From Desulfovibrio sp. UBA4079 (GTDB lineage: Bacteria; Desulfobacterota; Desulfovibrionia; Desulfovibrionales; Desulfovibrionaceae), in assembly GCA_002382645.1 (NCBI GenBank), contig DFYP01000180.1:775-37183 (forward strand): a DNA stretch of 36,409 bases, in the 5' to 3' direction. Below the pieces are notes generated by a model, which was not told where the DNA came from, ran no database searches, and saw nothing but the letters and a program-made list of their open reading frames with translations. The position numbers were made by a program, and so were the translations under genes. Positions 15,392 to 23,310 of this stretch are shown in pieces (the first letter of the stretch is position 1; the number at the start of each line of letters is the position of its first letter).

Positions 15392-17167
15392 TTAGAGCGC
15401 TGCCTCATTGAACTGCATGTTGTAGAGGCGGGCATAGAGGTCGCACGTGTCCAGCAGCTCCTGATGCCGTCCCTGGGCCAGAATGTGGCCGTTCTCCATG
15501 ACCACGATGCGATCCGCCGTGAGCACGGTGGAGAGCCGGTGGGCGATGACGATGCTCGTGCGGTTCTGCATGAGGTTTTCCAGGGCCAACTGGACGATGC
15601 GCTCACTCTCGGTGTCCAGGGCGCTGGTGGCCTCGTCCAGGATGAGCAGCGGCGGATTCTTGAAGATGGCCCGGGCGATGGTCAGGCGCTGCTTCTGGCC
15701 GCCGGAGAGCTTCACCCCGCGCTCGCCCACCAGGGTGTCGTACCCCTCGGACAGTTCGCTGACGAACTCGTGGGCATAGGCCGCCCGCGCCGCGTCCTCG
15801 ACCGCCTTGGGGTCGATCCCGCCCTCCGTGCTGTAGGCGATGTTGCCGCGCACCGTGTCGTTGAACAAAAAGGCGTCCTGGGAAACGATGCCCAGAAACC
15901 GGCGCAGGCTCACCAGGGTGTAGTCCTGGACGGGACGGCCGTTGAGCAGGATGCGGCCCTCCTGGGGCTCGAAGAAGCGGGGCACCAGGTTCACCAGGGT
16001 GGTCTTGCCCGAGCCGCTGGGGCCCACGATGGCCACGCGTTCCCCGGCCCGGACCCGCAGGCTGACCCCGTCCAGGGCCGGCCTCGTGGCTCCGGCATAG
16101 GTGAAGCGCAGGTCCTCCATGACCAGTTCCTGGAAGGGCTTGGTGAGCTCCTCGGTCCCGCCGCCCTCCGGCGTGAGCAGCGGATCGTCCAGGATCTCGA
16201 AGACCCGCTCCGCGCCGGACAGGGCGGCCTGGATGTCCATGTTGGCGGTGTTCATGCGCTTGATGGGCTCATAGAGCATGGCCAAGGCCGTGAGAAAGGA
16301 GAGCAGCTCGCCCGGGGTCAGATCCCCCTGGGTGATGACCCGCATGCCGCCGTACCAGAGCACCAGGCCCGCAGCCACGGCCCCGACGATCTCCATGACC
16401 CGGGAGGACTGTTCGCTGACCAGGATGCGCTTGACCGAGGACTTCAGGAACTTCTTGTTCTCGACCTTGAACTTATCCACTTCCAGGGGCTCGGAGGCAA
16501 AGGCCTTGATGACCCGGATGCCCGAGAGCGCCTCCTGCAGGACCACGCTCACGTCCGAGGCGTTGATCTGGGCCTTGCGCCCCACCTTGCGCAGCTTGCG
16601 GCTGAAGCTGCTGAAGACCCAAAAGACCAGCGGCATGACGACGAGGCCCCAGAAGGCCAGGACCCGGTCCAGGTAAATGATGTAGGCGACGAGGCCCAGC
16701 GCCGTGAAAAACTCCCGGATGAACATCACGATGGAGGGCAGGCTCTGGCGGATCAGGGACACGTCGTTGAGCATGCGCGACATGAGCATGCCCACCTGGG
16801 ACTCGTTGAAGAAATGCAGCGGCAGGAAGACCATGCGCTTGTAGAGGTCGTTGCGCAGAGCCTCGACAGCCATGAGCCCCGTGGAGTTCATGTAGTAGGT
16901 CTGGACGAACCGGAACAGGCCCTTGATGGACATCAGCGCGAAGACGGCCAGGGTCGCCAGCTTGAGGGCCGTCACGTCCTTGCGGATGAGCACCTCGTCC
17001 ATGATGTACTGGACGAGCTTGGCGGTGGCCGCGCCGCAGGGCGCCACCACGAGCATGCCGATGACGGCCAGGGCGAGCCGCTTCTTGTAGGGCAGGAAAT
17101 AGCTCAGGCTGCGCTTCAGCAGGTGCCTGGAATCTTGATAAAGAATGTTTTTCTTGCCGTCGGACAA
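15392..17167 (-). CDS. MsbA-like ABC exporter (TM domain fused to ATPase)
   Basis: This 591-residue half-transporter has a six-helix membrane domain (residues about 25-310) followed by an ATPase domain: Walker A GPSGSGKTT at about 381-389, Q-loop around VSQDAFLF, signature LSGGQKQR at about 487-494, Walker B LLILDEATSALD and switch His in IVIAHRLS. It works as a homodimer in the inner membrane and flips lipids or lipid-linked glycans. The start is a TTG at 17167, supported by AAGGA 6 bases upstream. Within an operon for glycan decoration it probably exports a lipid-linked glycan rather than being the housekeeping lipid A flippase, though this is not certain. A candidate promoter precedes it. 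Confidence 0.88.
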   Translation of the reverse strand: MSDGKKNILYQDSRHLLKRSLSYFLPYKKRLALAVIGMLVVAPCGAATAKLVQYIMDEVLIRKDVTALKLATLAVFALMSIKGLFRFVQTYYMNSTGLMAVEALRNDLYKRMVFLPLHFFNESQVGMLMSRMLNDVSLIRQSLPSIVMFIREFFTALGLVAYIIYLDRVLAFWGLVVMPLVFWVFSSFSRKLRKVGRKAQINASDVSVVLQEALSGIRVIKAFASEPLEVDKFKVENKKFLKSSVKRILVSEQSSRVMEIVGAVAAGLVLWYGGMRVITQGDLTPGELLSFLTALAMLYEPIKRMNTANMDIQAALSGAERVFEILDDPLLTPEGGGTEELTKPFQELVMEDLRFTYAGATRPALDGVSLRVRAGERVAIVGPSGSGKTTLVNLVPRFFEPQEGRILLNGRPVQDYTLVSLRRFLGIVSQDAFLFNDTVRGNIAYSTEGGIDPKAVEDAARAAYAHEFVSELSEGYDTLVGERGVKLSGGQKQRLTIARAIFKNPPLLILDEATSALDTESERIVQLALENLMQNRTSIVIAHRLSTVLTADRIVVMENGHILAQGRHQELLDTCDLYARLYNMQFNEAAL

Positions 17168-17222
17168 CGCGGTTCCTTATCGGGGAGGGTGAAAAACGGA
17201 CCGGCCTATCGACTCGTGGCCT

Positions 17223-17251
17223 GATATACTCGGACTCCGGCGGCAAAACAA
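17223..17251 (-). promoter_or_regulatory. Candidate sigma70 promoter of the ABC exporter gene
   Basis: TTGTTT (17251-17246) and TATATC (17228-17223) are separated by 17 bases on the - strand. The predicted transcript would begin about 50 bases before the TTG start at 17167. It gives the exporter and the genes after it a start separate from cysC. Confidence 0.4.
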
Positions 17252-17283
17252 GCTCCGGAGGAGGGTCTCATCCGGGCGGCAGG

Positions 17284-17886
17284 CTAGCCGCCAGACCGGT
17301 TCGGCGTGCCCAGCTGGAAGTGGCGGGCCACATACTCCGTGAGCACATTGAGACACGCCTCCACGCCCATGGACTCCGTGTCCACGACCACGTCGGGGGA
17401 TTCCGGCGGCTCATAGGGAGACTGGATGCCCGTGAACGCCTTGATCTGCCCCTGCCGGGCCTTGCGATACAGCCCCTTGGGATCGCGCTGCTCGCAGGTG
17501 GACAGGCTGGCCTTGATATAGACCTCGTGGAATTCGCCGGGGGCCATGAGCGCGCGGATGGCCGCGCGGTCGCGCTGGAACGGGGAGATGGTGGCCGTGA
17601 TGCACAGCACCCCGATCCGGGACAGGAGCCGGGCCATGTGGGCCAGGCGGCGCAGGTTCTCGGAGCGGTCCTCGGCCGAGAAGCTCAAGTCCGCGCTGAT
17701 GCCCTGGCGCATGATATCGCCGTCCAGCACGGCCACGGCGTAGCCCTGCTGGAACAGCGCCCGCTCCAGGCTCTCGGAAAGCGTGGTCTTGCCTGCGCCG
17801 CTCAGGCCGGTGAACCAGAGAATGCCGCCGACGTGGCCGTGACGAGCATACCGCTCCTCCGGCAGGACACGTTGGATCACGCTCAT
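17284..17886 (-). CDS. cysC: Adenylyl-sulfate (APS) kinase
   Basis: CysC phosphorylates APS at the 3' position with ATP to give PAPS, the sulfate donor of sulfotransferases. The 200-residue protein has the Walker A loop GLSGAGKTT (residues 27-35), VLDGDIMRQGISADLSFS for APS binding, the FQRDR region, and the lid segment GLYRKARQGQIKAFTGI, all standard. The ATG at 17886 is preceded by GAGGT. Dissimilatory sulfate reducers do not need PAPS to respire sulfate, so a cysC beside a sulfotransferase is best read as a supply gene for glycan sulfation. Confidence 0.9.
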   Translation of the reverse strand: MSVIQRVLPEERYARHGHVGGILWFTGLSGAGKTTLSESLERALFQQGYAVAVLDGDIMRQGISADLSFSAEDRSENLRRLAHMARLLSRIGVLCITATISPFQRDRAAIRALMAPGEFHEVYIKASLSTCEQRDPKGLYRKARQGQIKAFTGIQSPYEPPESPDVVVDTESMGVEACLNVLTEYVARHFQLGTPNRSGG

Positions 17887-17982
17887 GCCTGTCGTACCTC
17901 GCTGTGCTTTTCTTGAAATATCCGTCCTCCCCGGGCAGGCGCCGGCCCACGCGCGGCGGACTGGCTCCCGGACGGTTCGAGA

Positions 17983-18012
17983 CCTATAGCCCAGACCTGG
18001 AAGGCAAGGCAA
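17983..18012 (-). promoter_or_regulatory. Candidate promoter of cysC
   Basis: TTGCCT (18012-18007) and TATAGG (17988-17983) lie 18 bases apart on the - strand, about 100 bases before the cysC ATG. The -35 element overlaps a short tandem repeat, AAGGC three times at 18001-18015 on the + strand. The rest of the divergent region 17887-18179 holds the + strand promoter below and no other clear feature. Confidence 0.35.
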
Positions 18013-18069
18013 GGCAGCCGCGGCAGGCCTCCGCCCCCAGGCCGGAAGAGGGGAACCGTCCTGCTGTTT

Positions 18070-18098
18070 TTGACAGTTTTCCCCAAACCAGATAGGTA
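18070..18098 (+). promoter_or_regulatory. Candidate promoter of the surface-carbohydrate gene
   Basis: A perfect TTGACA at 18070-18075 is followed 17 bases later by TAGGTA (18093-18098), a weak -10. A transcript from here would have a leader of about 75 bases before the ATG at 18180. A strong -35 with a poor -10 often means activator dependence, but no operator is evident. Confidence 0.4.
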
Positions 18099-18179
18099 TC
18101 GGGCGCGCGCTTTGCCGCTCCGGCCGGCAAGCATTACCCCCTTCGCACCGGCGTGATCCGACGAGGTTATATTTCCAAC

Positions 18180-19520
18180 ATGCTCTGCGCCATTCCCATC
18201 GAAATCGCCGCCAGGGAACTCGACGGCGTTCTCTATCTCGCCTTGCATCTGGCCGCGCGCGGCCTGCCCACCCTGCTCGGGGAGCGCATGGTCAACCAGT
18301 ACGTGCTTTCCTCCAGGAAGCCGGTGGTCTACTTCGACAGCGACCAGGACCTCTCGGTCAACGAGGCCGTGCTGGCCGCCGGCGGCCGGGTGGTGAACCT
18401 GAATCCCGAAGGCCTGAACCAGTGGGACCGGGTGGAGGTCGTGGACAACCTCCTGCGCATCCTGCCCTGCGTCACGCGCATCTGCGCCTGGGGCGAGCGT
18501 CAGGCGGCCCTCCTGCGCGCGCGGATGCCCCAGGACAAGGCCGGTCTCGTGGCGGTCACCGGCTACCCGTCCTTCGATCTGGCCCACCGGGATTTCCTGC
18601 CCTACTACCGGGACGAGGACCTGGTCCGGCAGCACGGCGAGGACTACATCCTGATGAACACGAGCTTCACCAGCAACCACGTCATGGGCTTCGACCACTA
18701 CGTGGCCATGCTCGGCAGGATGAAGGAGTGGCGGATATACAAGGACGGAAAGTTCCTGGAGTTCAAGCGCCGGGCCGCGGAATACCAGCGCCGGATGCTC
18801 GAGCCCTTCGTGGACCTGGCCCGCCGCCTGGCCCAGCGCTTCCCGGAGCGGCACGTGGTCATCCGGCCGCATCCCGTGGAAAACATGGAGTTCTACCGCA
18901 GCCGCACGCGGGACCTGGCCAACATCTTCGTGGACCGCACCGGCTCGGTGCGCCACTGGATCGCCACGGCCCGGGCCGTGATCCACCATGACTGCACCAC
19001 CGGCCTGGAGGCCCTGCTCATGGGCAAGCCGGTCATCCAATTCCGCCCGTTCTTCGACGCGGAACTGGCCGCGCCCATCGTCTCCTCGCTCGGCATCCCG
19101 GCCACGACCGCCGATCAAGCCCTGGAACTGGTGGCGGGGCTGGGGCCCGGCGCCCTGGCCGCCCTCCCGGGCCCGGCCCTGGAGCCCTATTTCGCCAACC
19201 TGCGCCAGAGCGCGGCCCAAACCATCGCCGCCCTGGCCGCGGAGCTGGCCCAGGGCCAGGAAACCTGGCTGCCCGCGCCCCTGGGCCCCTGGGAGGCCCT
19301 GAAGTGCTGGCGCAAGCACGCCAGCAAGGTCCTGCGCGCGCACCAGCCCGGCCGCAACGGCCGCAAGGTGCGCTACGCCCTGGCCAAGTTCCCCCGCCTG
19401 CCCCAGGCCGTGGTGGAGGACCGGCTGGCCCGGCTGCGGGCCGTGAAGCCCGATCTGCCGCCGGTGACGGTGCAGTCCCTGGCTCTGAACACCTTCCTGG
19501 TCCGGCCCGCAGGGGACTGA
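18180..19520 (+). CDS. Surface carbohydrate biosynthesis protein (TIGR04396-like)
   Basis: The 446-residue protein belongs, by my reading, to the family annotated as surface carbohydrate biosynthesis protein, with a fold like CDP-glycerol glycerophosphotransferases. Features: a start with IPIEIAARELDG, the HLAARG and FDSDQDLS segments, a GYPSFD stretch, HVVIRPHPVENMEFY near residue 225 and HHDCTTGLEALLMGKPVIQF near residue 275, where the phosphate-binding loop of GT-B-like enzymes lies. Such genes often sit beside nonulosonic-acid genes. ATG 18180 is preferred over a GTG at 18153 that lacks a ribosome site; GAGG lies 13 bases before the ATG. It likely transfers a sugar or polyol phosphate, but the reaction is not known. 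Confidence 0.65.
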   Translation: MLCAIPIEIAARELDGVLYLALHLAARGLPTLLGERMVNQYVLSSRKPVVYFDSDQDLSVNEAVLAAGGRVVNLNPEGLNQWDRVEVVDNLLRILPCVTRICAWGERQAALLRARMPQDKAGLVAVTGYPSFDLAHRDFLPYYRDEDLVRQHGEDYILMNTSFTSNHVMGFDHYVAMLGRMKEWRIYKDGKFLEFKRRAAEYQRRMLEPFVDLARRLAQRFPERHVVIRPHPVENMEFYRSRTRDLANIFVDRTGSVRHWIATARAVIHHDCTTGLEALLMGKPVIQFRPFFDAELAAPIVSSLGIPATTADQALELVAGLGPGALAALPGPALEPYFANLRQSAAQTIAALAAELAQGQETWLPAPLGPWEALKCWRKHASKVLRAHQPGRNGRKVRYALAKFPRLPQAVVEDRLARLRAVKPDLPPVTVQSLALNTFLVRPAGD

Positions 19521-19561
19521 CCCCCGGGCCCCGGCCCCATCCCCGCCCCTTCTTTGCCTTT

Positions 19562-19577
19562 TGGCCCCGCCGATGCT
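19562..19577 (+). promoter_or_regulatory. Possible sigma54 promoter of legB
   Basis: The stretch has TGGC at -24 and TGCT at -12, with GG (19563-19564) and GC (19575-19576) exactly 10 bases apart as sigma54 requires. Three of the consensus bases are missed. A start about 12 bases after would give a 17-base leader that still includes the GGAG before the ATG at 19605. In so GC-rich a sequence a chance match is possible. Confidence 0.3.
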
Positions 19578-19604
19578 ACACAGACGCCCAGAACGGAGCA
19601 TGGC

Positions 19605-20615
19605 ATGAAACTTACGGGCAAGCGGGTCCTGGTCACCGGGGCCGACGGATTCATCGGCTCGCATCTGACGGAACATCTGGTGCGCCTGGGTTGCCGGGTG
19701 CGGGCCTTCGTCTTCTACAACTCCTTCAATTCCTGGGGCTGGCTGGACGAGTCCCCGGCCGAGATCAAGGCCGAGCTGGACATCTTCGCCGGGGACGTGC
19801 GCGATCCCAACGGCGTGCGCCGGGCCACCGAGGGCTGCGAGGTGGTCCTCAACCTGGCCGCGCTCATCGCCATCCCCTACTCCTACCACTCCCCGGACAC
19901 CTACGTGGACACCAATGTCAAGGGCGCCCTGAACATCGTGCAGGCGGCCCGGGACCTGGGCGTGGAGCGGGTGGTCCAGACCTCCACCAGCGAGGTCTAC
20001 GGCACGGCCCGGTTCGTGCCCATCACCGAGGAGCATCCGCTCCAGGGCCAGTCGCCCTACTCGGCCTCCAAGATCGGCGCGGACCAGATCGCCCTGTCGT
20101 TCCACAACTCCTTCGCCACCCCGGTGACCGTGATCCGGCCGTTCAACACCTACGGCCCCCGGCAGTCGGCCAGGGCCGTGATTCCGACCATCATCACCCA
20201 GATCGCGGGCGGCGCGCGGACGATCCGGCTCGGGGCCCTGCATCCCACCCGGGACTTCAGCTTCGTGGAGGATATCGTGCGCGGCTTTGTGGCCGTGGCC
20301 GAGGCCGAGGCCTGCCTGGGCCAGGTCACGAACATCGGCAGCGGCTTCGAGATCTCCATCGGGGACACGGCCAAGGCCATCGCCGAGGTCATGGGCGCGG
20401 ACATCGAGATCGCCTGCGACAAGGAGCGCCTGCGGCCGGAGAACAGCGAGGTGGAGCGGCTTTTCGCGGGCATCGCCAAGGCCCGGGAGCGTTGCGGCTG
20501 GACCCCCGAGTTCGCCGGGCTGGACGGCTTCAAGCGCGGCCTCAAACGCACCGTGCCCTGGTTCCTGGACCCTGAAAACCTGCGCCGCTACAAGCCCGAA
20601 CGCTACAACATCTAG
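19605..20615 (+). CDS. legB: NAD-dependent 4,6-dehydratase LegB
   Basis: LegB removes water from a nucleotide-linked GlcNAc to give the 4-keto-6-deoxy sugar that starts the legionaminic-acid route. Residues 12-18 carry GADGFIG, then the family-specific YNSFNSWGWLDES, LAALIAIPYSYHSPDTYVDTN, STSEVYG and the active site YSASK (Tyr152, Lys156), with FNTYGPRQSARAVIPT after it. The likeness to Campylobacter LegB as I remember it is very close throughout its 336 residues. ATG 19605 has GGAG 6 bases upstream. The next gene, ptmE, starts 35 bases later, as in a single operon. Confidence 0.9.
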   Translation: MKLTGKRVLVTGADGFIGSHLTEHLVRLGCRVRAFVFYNSFNSWGWLDESPAEIKAELDIFAGDVRDPNGVRRATEGCEVVLNLAALIAIPYSYHSPDTYVDTNVKGALNIVQAARDLGVERVVQTSTSEVYGTARFVPITEEHPLQGQSPYSASKIGADQIALSFHNSFATPVTVIRPFNTYGPRQSARAVIPTIITQIAGGARTIRLGALHPTRDFSFVEDIVRGFVAVAEAEACLGQVTNIGSGFEISIGDTAKAIAEVMGADIEIACDKERLRPENSEVERLFAGIAKARERCGWTPEFAGLDGFKRGLKRTVPWFLDPENLRRYKPERYNI

Positions 20616-20650
20616 ACTCCCCGGCCGGCGCCGCAGGAGTGCGAGAGCAT

Positions 20651-21712
20651 ATGAAGGACTGGAAAAAGGCCATTGTTCCCATCGACGGCAGCGTGCGCGA
20701 CGCCGTGCAGGCCCTCAACGTGGGCAGCGTGCGCGTGGCCCTGGCCACAGGCCCGGACGGACGGCTCCAGGGCGTGATCACGGACGGCGACATCCGGCGC
20801 GGGCTCCTGGCCGGCAAGACCCTGGAGAGCCCGCTGCGCGAGGTCCTGGTCACGGACTTCTGCGCCGCCCGGCCCGGCGACGACGACGAGGCCATCCTGG
20901 CGATCATGCGCAGCAAGGACATCCTCCAGATCCCGGTGCTGGACGCCGAGGGCCGGGTCATCGGCCTGAAGATCCTGGGCGAGCTGTCCGCGCCCACCCG
21001 GCGGGAGAACTGGGTGGTGCTCATGGCCGGGGGCCTGGGCACGCGCCTGCGGCCGCTCACCGAGGACTGCCCCAAGCCGCTGCTGCCCGTGGGCGGCCGG
21101 CCGCTGCTGGAAACCATCATGCAGCAGTTCCTCCAGCACGGCTTCAGCAACTTCTACATCTCGGTGAACTACCGGGCGGACATGGTCGAGCGGCACTTCG
21201 GCGACGGCTCCCGGCTCAAGGCGCGCATCGAATACCTGCGCGAGCCCGAGCCCCTGGGTACGGCCGGGGCCTTGGGCCTGCTGCCGGAGAAGCCGGACCG
21301 GCCGGTCTTTGTCATGAACGGCGACCTGCTCACCCGCGTGGACTTCCCGGGCATGCTCGACTTCCACACGGCCCATGCGGCCCACGCCACCATGGCCGTG
21401 CGCGGCTTCGACATCCAGGTGCCCTACGGCGTGGTGGACGTGCAGGAGAACCGCATCGTGGGCCTGGAGGAGAAGCCGGTGCAACGCTTCTTCGTCAACG
21501 CCGGGATCTATGTCCTGAGCCCGGAGGTGGTGGCCGAAATCCCCCGGGGCGTCTTCCTGGACATGCCCACCCTGTTCTCCCGGCTCATGGATCAGGGCCG
21601 TCCCACCGCGGCCTTCCCCATCCACGAATACTGGATGGACATCGGCCGCAGGCAGGACTTCGACCAGGCCAACTGCGACTTCGACCTGCACTTCCAACCC
21701 CCGGGGCGCTAG
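20651..21712 (+). CDS. ptmE: PtmE-type nucleotidyltransferase with CBS domains
   Basis: PtmE makes the GDP-linked amino sugar used by LegB in the Campylobacter legionaminic-acid pathway. Residues about 10-115 are a pair of CBS domains (LQGVITDGDIRRGLL, ILQIPVLDAEGRVIGL), which usually bind nucleotides and regulate. Residues 122-353 are a nucleotidyltransferase with the GGLGTRLRP signature at 127-135, PKPLLPVGGRPLLE, and the metal-binding MNGDLL. The ATG at 20651 is chosen with AGGAG at 20635-20639. Its stop codon is followed directly by the next gene's ATG. Confidence 0.85.
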   Translation: MKDWKKAIVPIDGSVRDAVQALNVGSVRVALATGPDGRLQGVITDGDIRRGLLAGKTLESPLREVLVTDFCAARPGDDDEAILAIMRSKDILQIPVLDAEGRVIGLKILGELSAPTRRENWVVLMAGGLGTRLRPLTEDCPKPLLPVGGRPLLETIMQQFLQHGFSNFYISVNYRADMVERHFGDGSRLKARIEYLREPEPLGTAGALGLLPEKPDRPVFVMNGDLLTRVDFPGMLDFHTAHAAHATMAVRGFDIQVPYGVVDVQENRIVGLEEKPVQRFFVNAGIYVLSPEVVAEIPRGVFLDMPTLFSRLMDQGRPTAAFPIHEYWMDIGRRQDFDQANCDFDLHFQPPGR

Positions 21713-22621
21713 ATGCGGGTCCTGGTCGTCGGCTACGGCTCCATCGGCGCGCGCCACGCCCGGCTCCTGGCCGGTCTGGGCCACGACACGGCCTGCCTGA
21801 CCCGCAACCCGGACTGCCCGTTCCCGGTCTTTGCCTCGGCCCGGGAGGCCGTGACCGGCTTCGCGCCCGAGGCCGCGGTGATCGCCACGGCCACGGCCGA
21901 GCACCAGCGCTCCCTGGCCGACCTGGCCCAGGCCGGGTTCCTGGGCCGGGTGCTGGTGGAAAAGCCCCTGTTCCATTGCTCCGGCCTGACCCCGCCGCCG
22001 GGGCCCGGGCCCGTGTTCGTGGGCTACAACCTGCGCTTCCACCCCCTGGTGGCGCGACTGGCCGAGCTGCTCGCAGGCCGCCGCCTCGTCTCCATCCAGG
22101 CCTACGTGGGCCAGCACCTGTCCCTCTGGCGTCCGGGACGGGACTTCCGGGCGACCTATTCCGCGCGCAGGGACCAGGGCGGCGGCGTGCTCCGCGACCT
22201 GTCCCACGAGCTGGACCTGGTCCAGTTCCTGGCCGGGCCCTGGGTGCGGGTGGCGGCCCTGGCGGGCACCTTCGGGGACCTGGGCATCCAGGCCGAGGAC
22301 ACGGCCTGCCTGCTCCTGGAAACCGGGAACTGCCCGGCCGTGACCGTGCAACTGAACTATCTGGACCCGCGGCCCCGGCGCGAGCTGCTCGTGCTGGCCG
22401 AAGGCCTGAGCCTCAAGGCCGATTTCGTGGCCGGAGAACTGGAGACGCCCCAGGGCCTGGAGCGCTTCGTTGCGGAGCGCGACGCCACCTACCTGGCCCA
22501 GGCCCGGGCCCTGACCACGGACTGCGCCGGATTGTGCTCCCTGGAGGACGGCCTGCGCACCGTGGAGCTCATCGACCGGGCGGAACAGGCTGCTGAACGC
22601 GGGGAATGGGTGCAGCGATGA
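21713..22621 (+). CDS. ptmF: Gfo/Idh/MocA-type oxidoreductase, PtmF position
   Basis: A 302-residue NAD(P)-binding protein of the Gfo/Idh/MocA family: VVGYGSIGARHARLL at the start is the dinucleotide fold, VEKPLF is the conserved EKP motif, and GGGVLRDLSHELDLVQFL carries the usual substrate-binding His. The start abuts the ptmE stop with no spacer, and its end overlaps ptmB by four bases, so the three are translated together. The gene order ptmE-ptmF-ptmB-ptmA is the order I recall for Campylobacter jejuni Cj1329-Cj1332. The exact reaction of PtmF is not known to me. Confidence 0.75.
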   Translation: MRVLVVGYGSIGARHARLLAGLGHDTACLTRNPDCPFPVFASAREAVTGFAPEAAVIATATAEHQRSLADLAQAGFLGRVLVEKPLFHCSGLTPPPGPGPVFVGYNLRFHPLVARLAELLAGRRLVSIQAYVGQHLSLWRPGRDFRATYSARRDQGGGVLRDLSHELDLVQFLAGPWVRVAALAGTFGDLGIQAEDTACLLLETGNCPAVTVQLNYLDPRPRRELLVLAEGLSLKADFVAGELETPQGLERFVAERDATYLAQARALTTDCAGLCSLEDGLRTVELIDRAEQAAERGEWVQR

Positions 22622-23307
22622 GCCCGAGAATTTTTGGCTTCATCTTTGCCCGGGGCGGGTCCAAGGGCCTGCCGGGCAAGAACATCCGGCCGCTCTGCGG
22701 CCTGCCCCTGCTGGGCCACGCCGTGCGGGCCGCCGAGGACAGCGGCGTGATCCAGCGGATCTTCGTCTCCACCGACGACCCCGCGATCGCCGAGACCGCC
22801 CGGGCCTGCGGGGCTGAGGCGCCCTTTTTGCGGCCCGCGGAACTGGCCCGCGACGACACGCCCGAATGGCTGGCCTGGCAACACGCCCTGGACCAGGTGG
22901 AGGATTTCGACGTGTTCGTCTCCATTCCGGCCACGGCCCCGCTGCGCATCGGCGCGGACGTGCGGGCCTGCGTGGAGGCCTATCTGGCGGGCGGCTGCGA
23001 CGCGGTGATCACCGTGCGCCAGGCCGAGCGCCACCCCTCGTTCAACATGGTCCGGCTGGATGACAACGGCCTGGCCTCGGTGCTCCTGCCCCTTCCCGGC
23101 ATCGCCCGGCGTCAGGACGCGCCCGAGGTCTTCGACATGACCACCGTGGCCTACGTCACCTCGCCCCGGTTCATCCGCGAGCACTCCGGCCTGTTCCAGG
23201 GCCGGGTGCGGGCCGTGGAGATTCCGGCCGAGCGGGCCGTGGACATCGACACGGAGCTGGACTTCGCCTTTGCCGAATTCCTCATGCAACGCCGCAGCAA
23301 AGGATAG
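22618..23307 (+). CDS. ptmB: CMP-legionaminic/acylneuraminate cytidylyltransferase
   Basis: The enzyme activates a nonulosonic acid with CTP. The 229-residue protein has the N-terminal ARGGSKGLPGKN loop for CTP, ending in the KN pair, then IFVSTDDPAIAETA and a late DIDTELDFAFAE that carries the family's metal-binding aspartates. It starts with an ATGA overlap with the previous gene. With legB in the operon its substrate is more likely legionaminic acid (or a derivative) than sialic acid. It is followed by ptmA after 3 bases. Confidence 0.88.
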   Translation: MSPRIFGFIFARGGSKGLPGKNIRPLCGLPLLGHAVRAAEDSGVIQRIFVSTDDPAIAETARACGAEAPFLRPAELARDDTPEWLAWQHALDQVEDFDVFVSIPATAPLRIGADVRACVEAYLAGGCDAVITVRQAERHPSFNMVRLDDNGLASVLLPLPGIARRQDAPEVFDMTTVAYVTSPRFIREHSGLFQGRVRAVEIPAERAVDIDTELDFAFAEFLMQRRSKG

Positions 23308-23310
23308 ACC

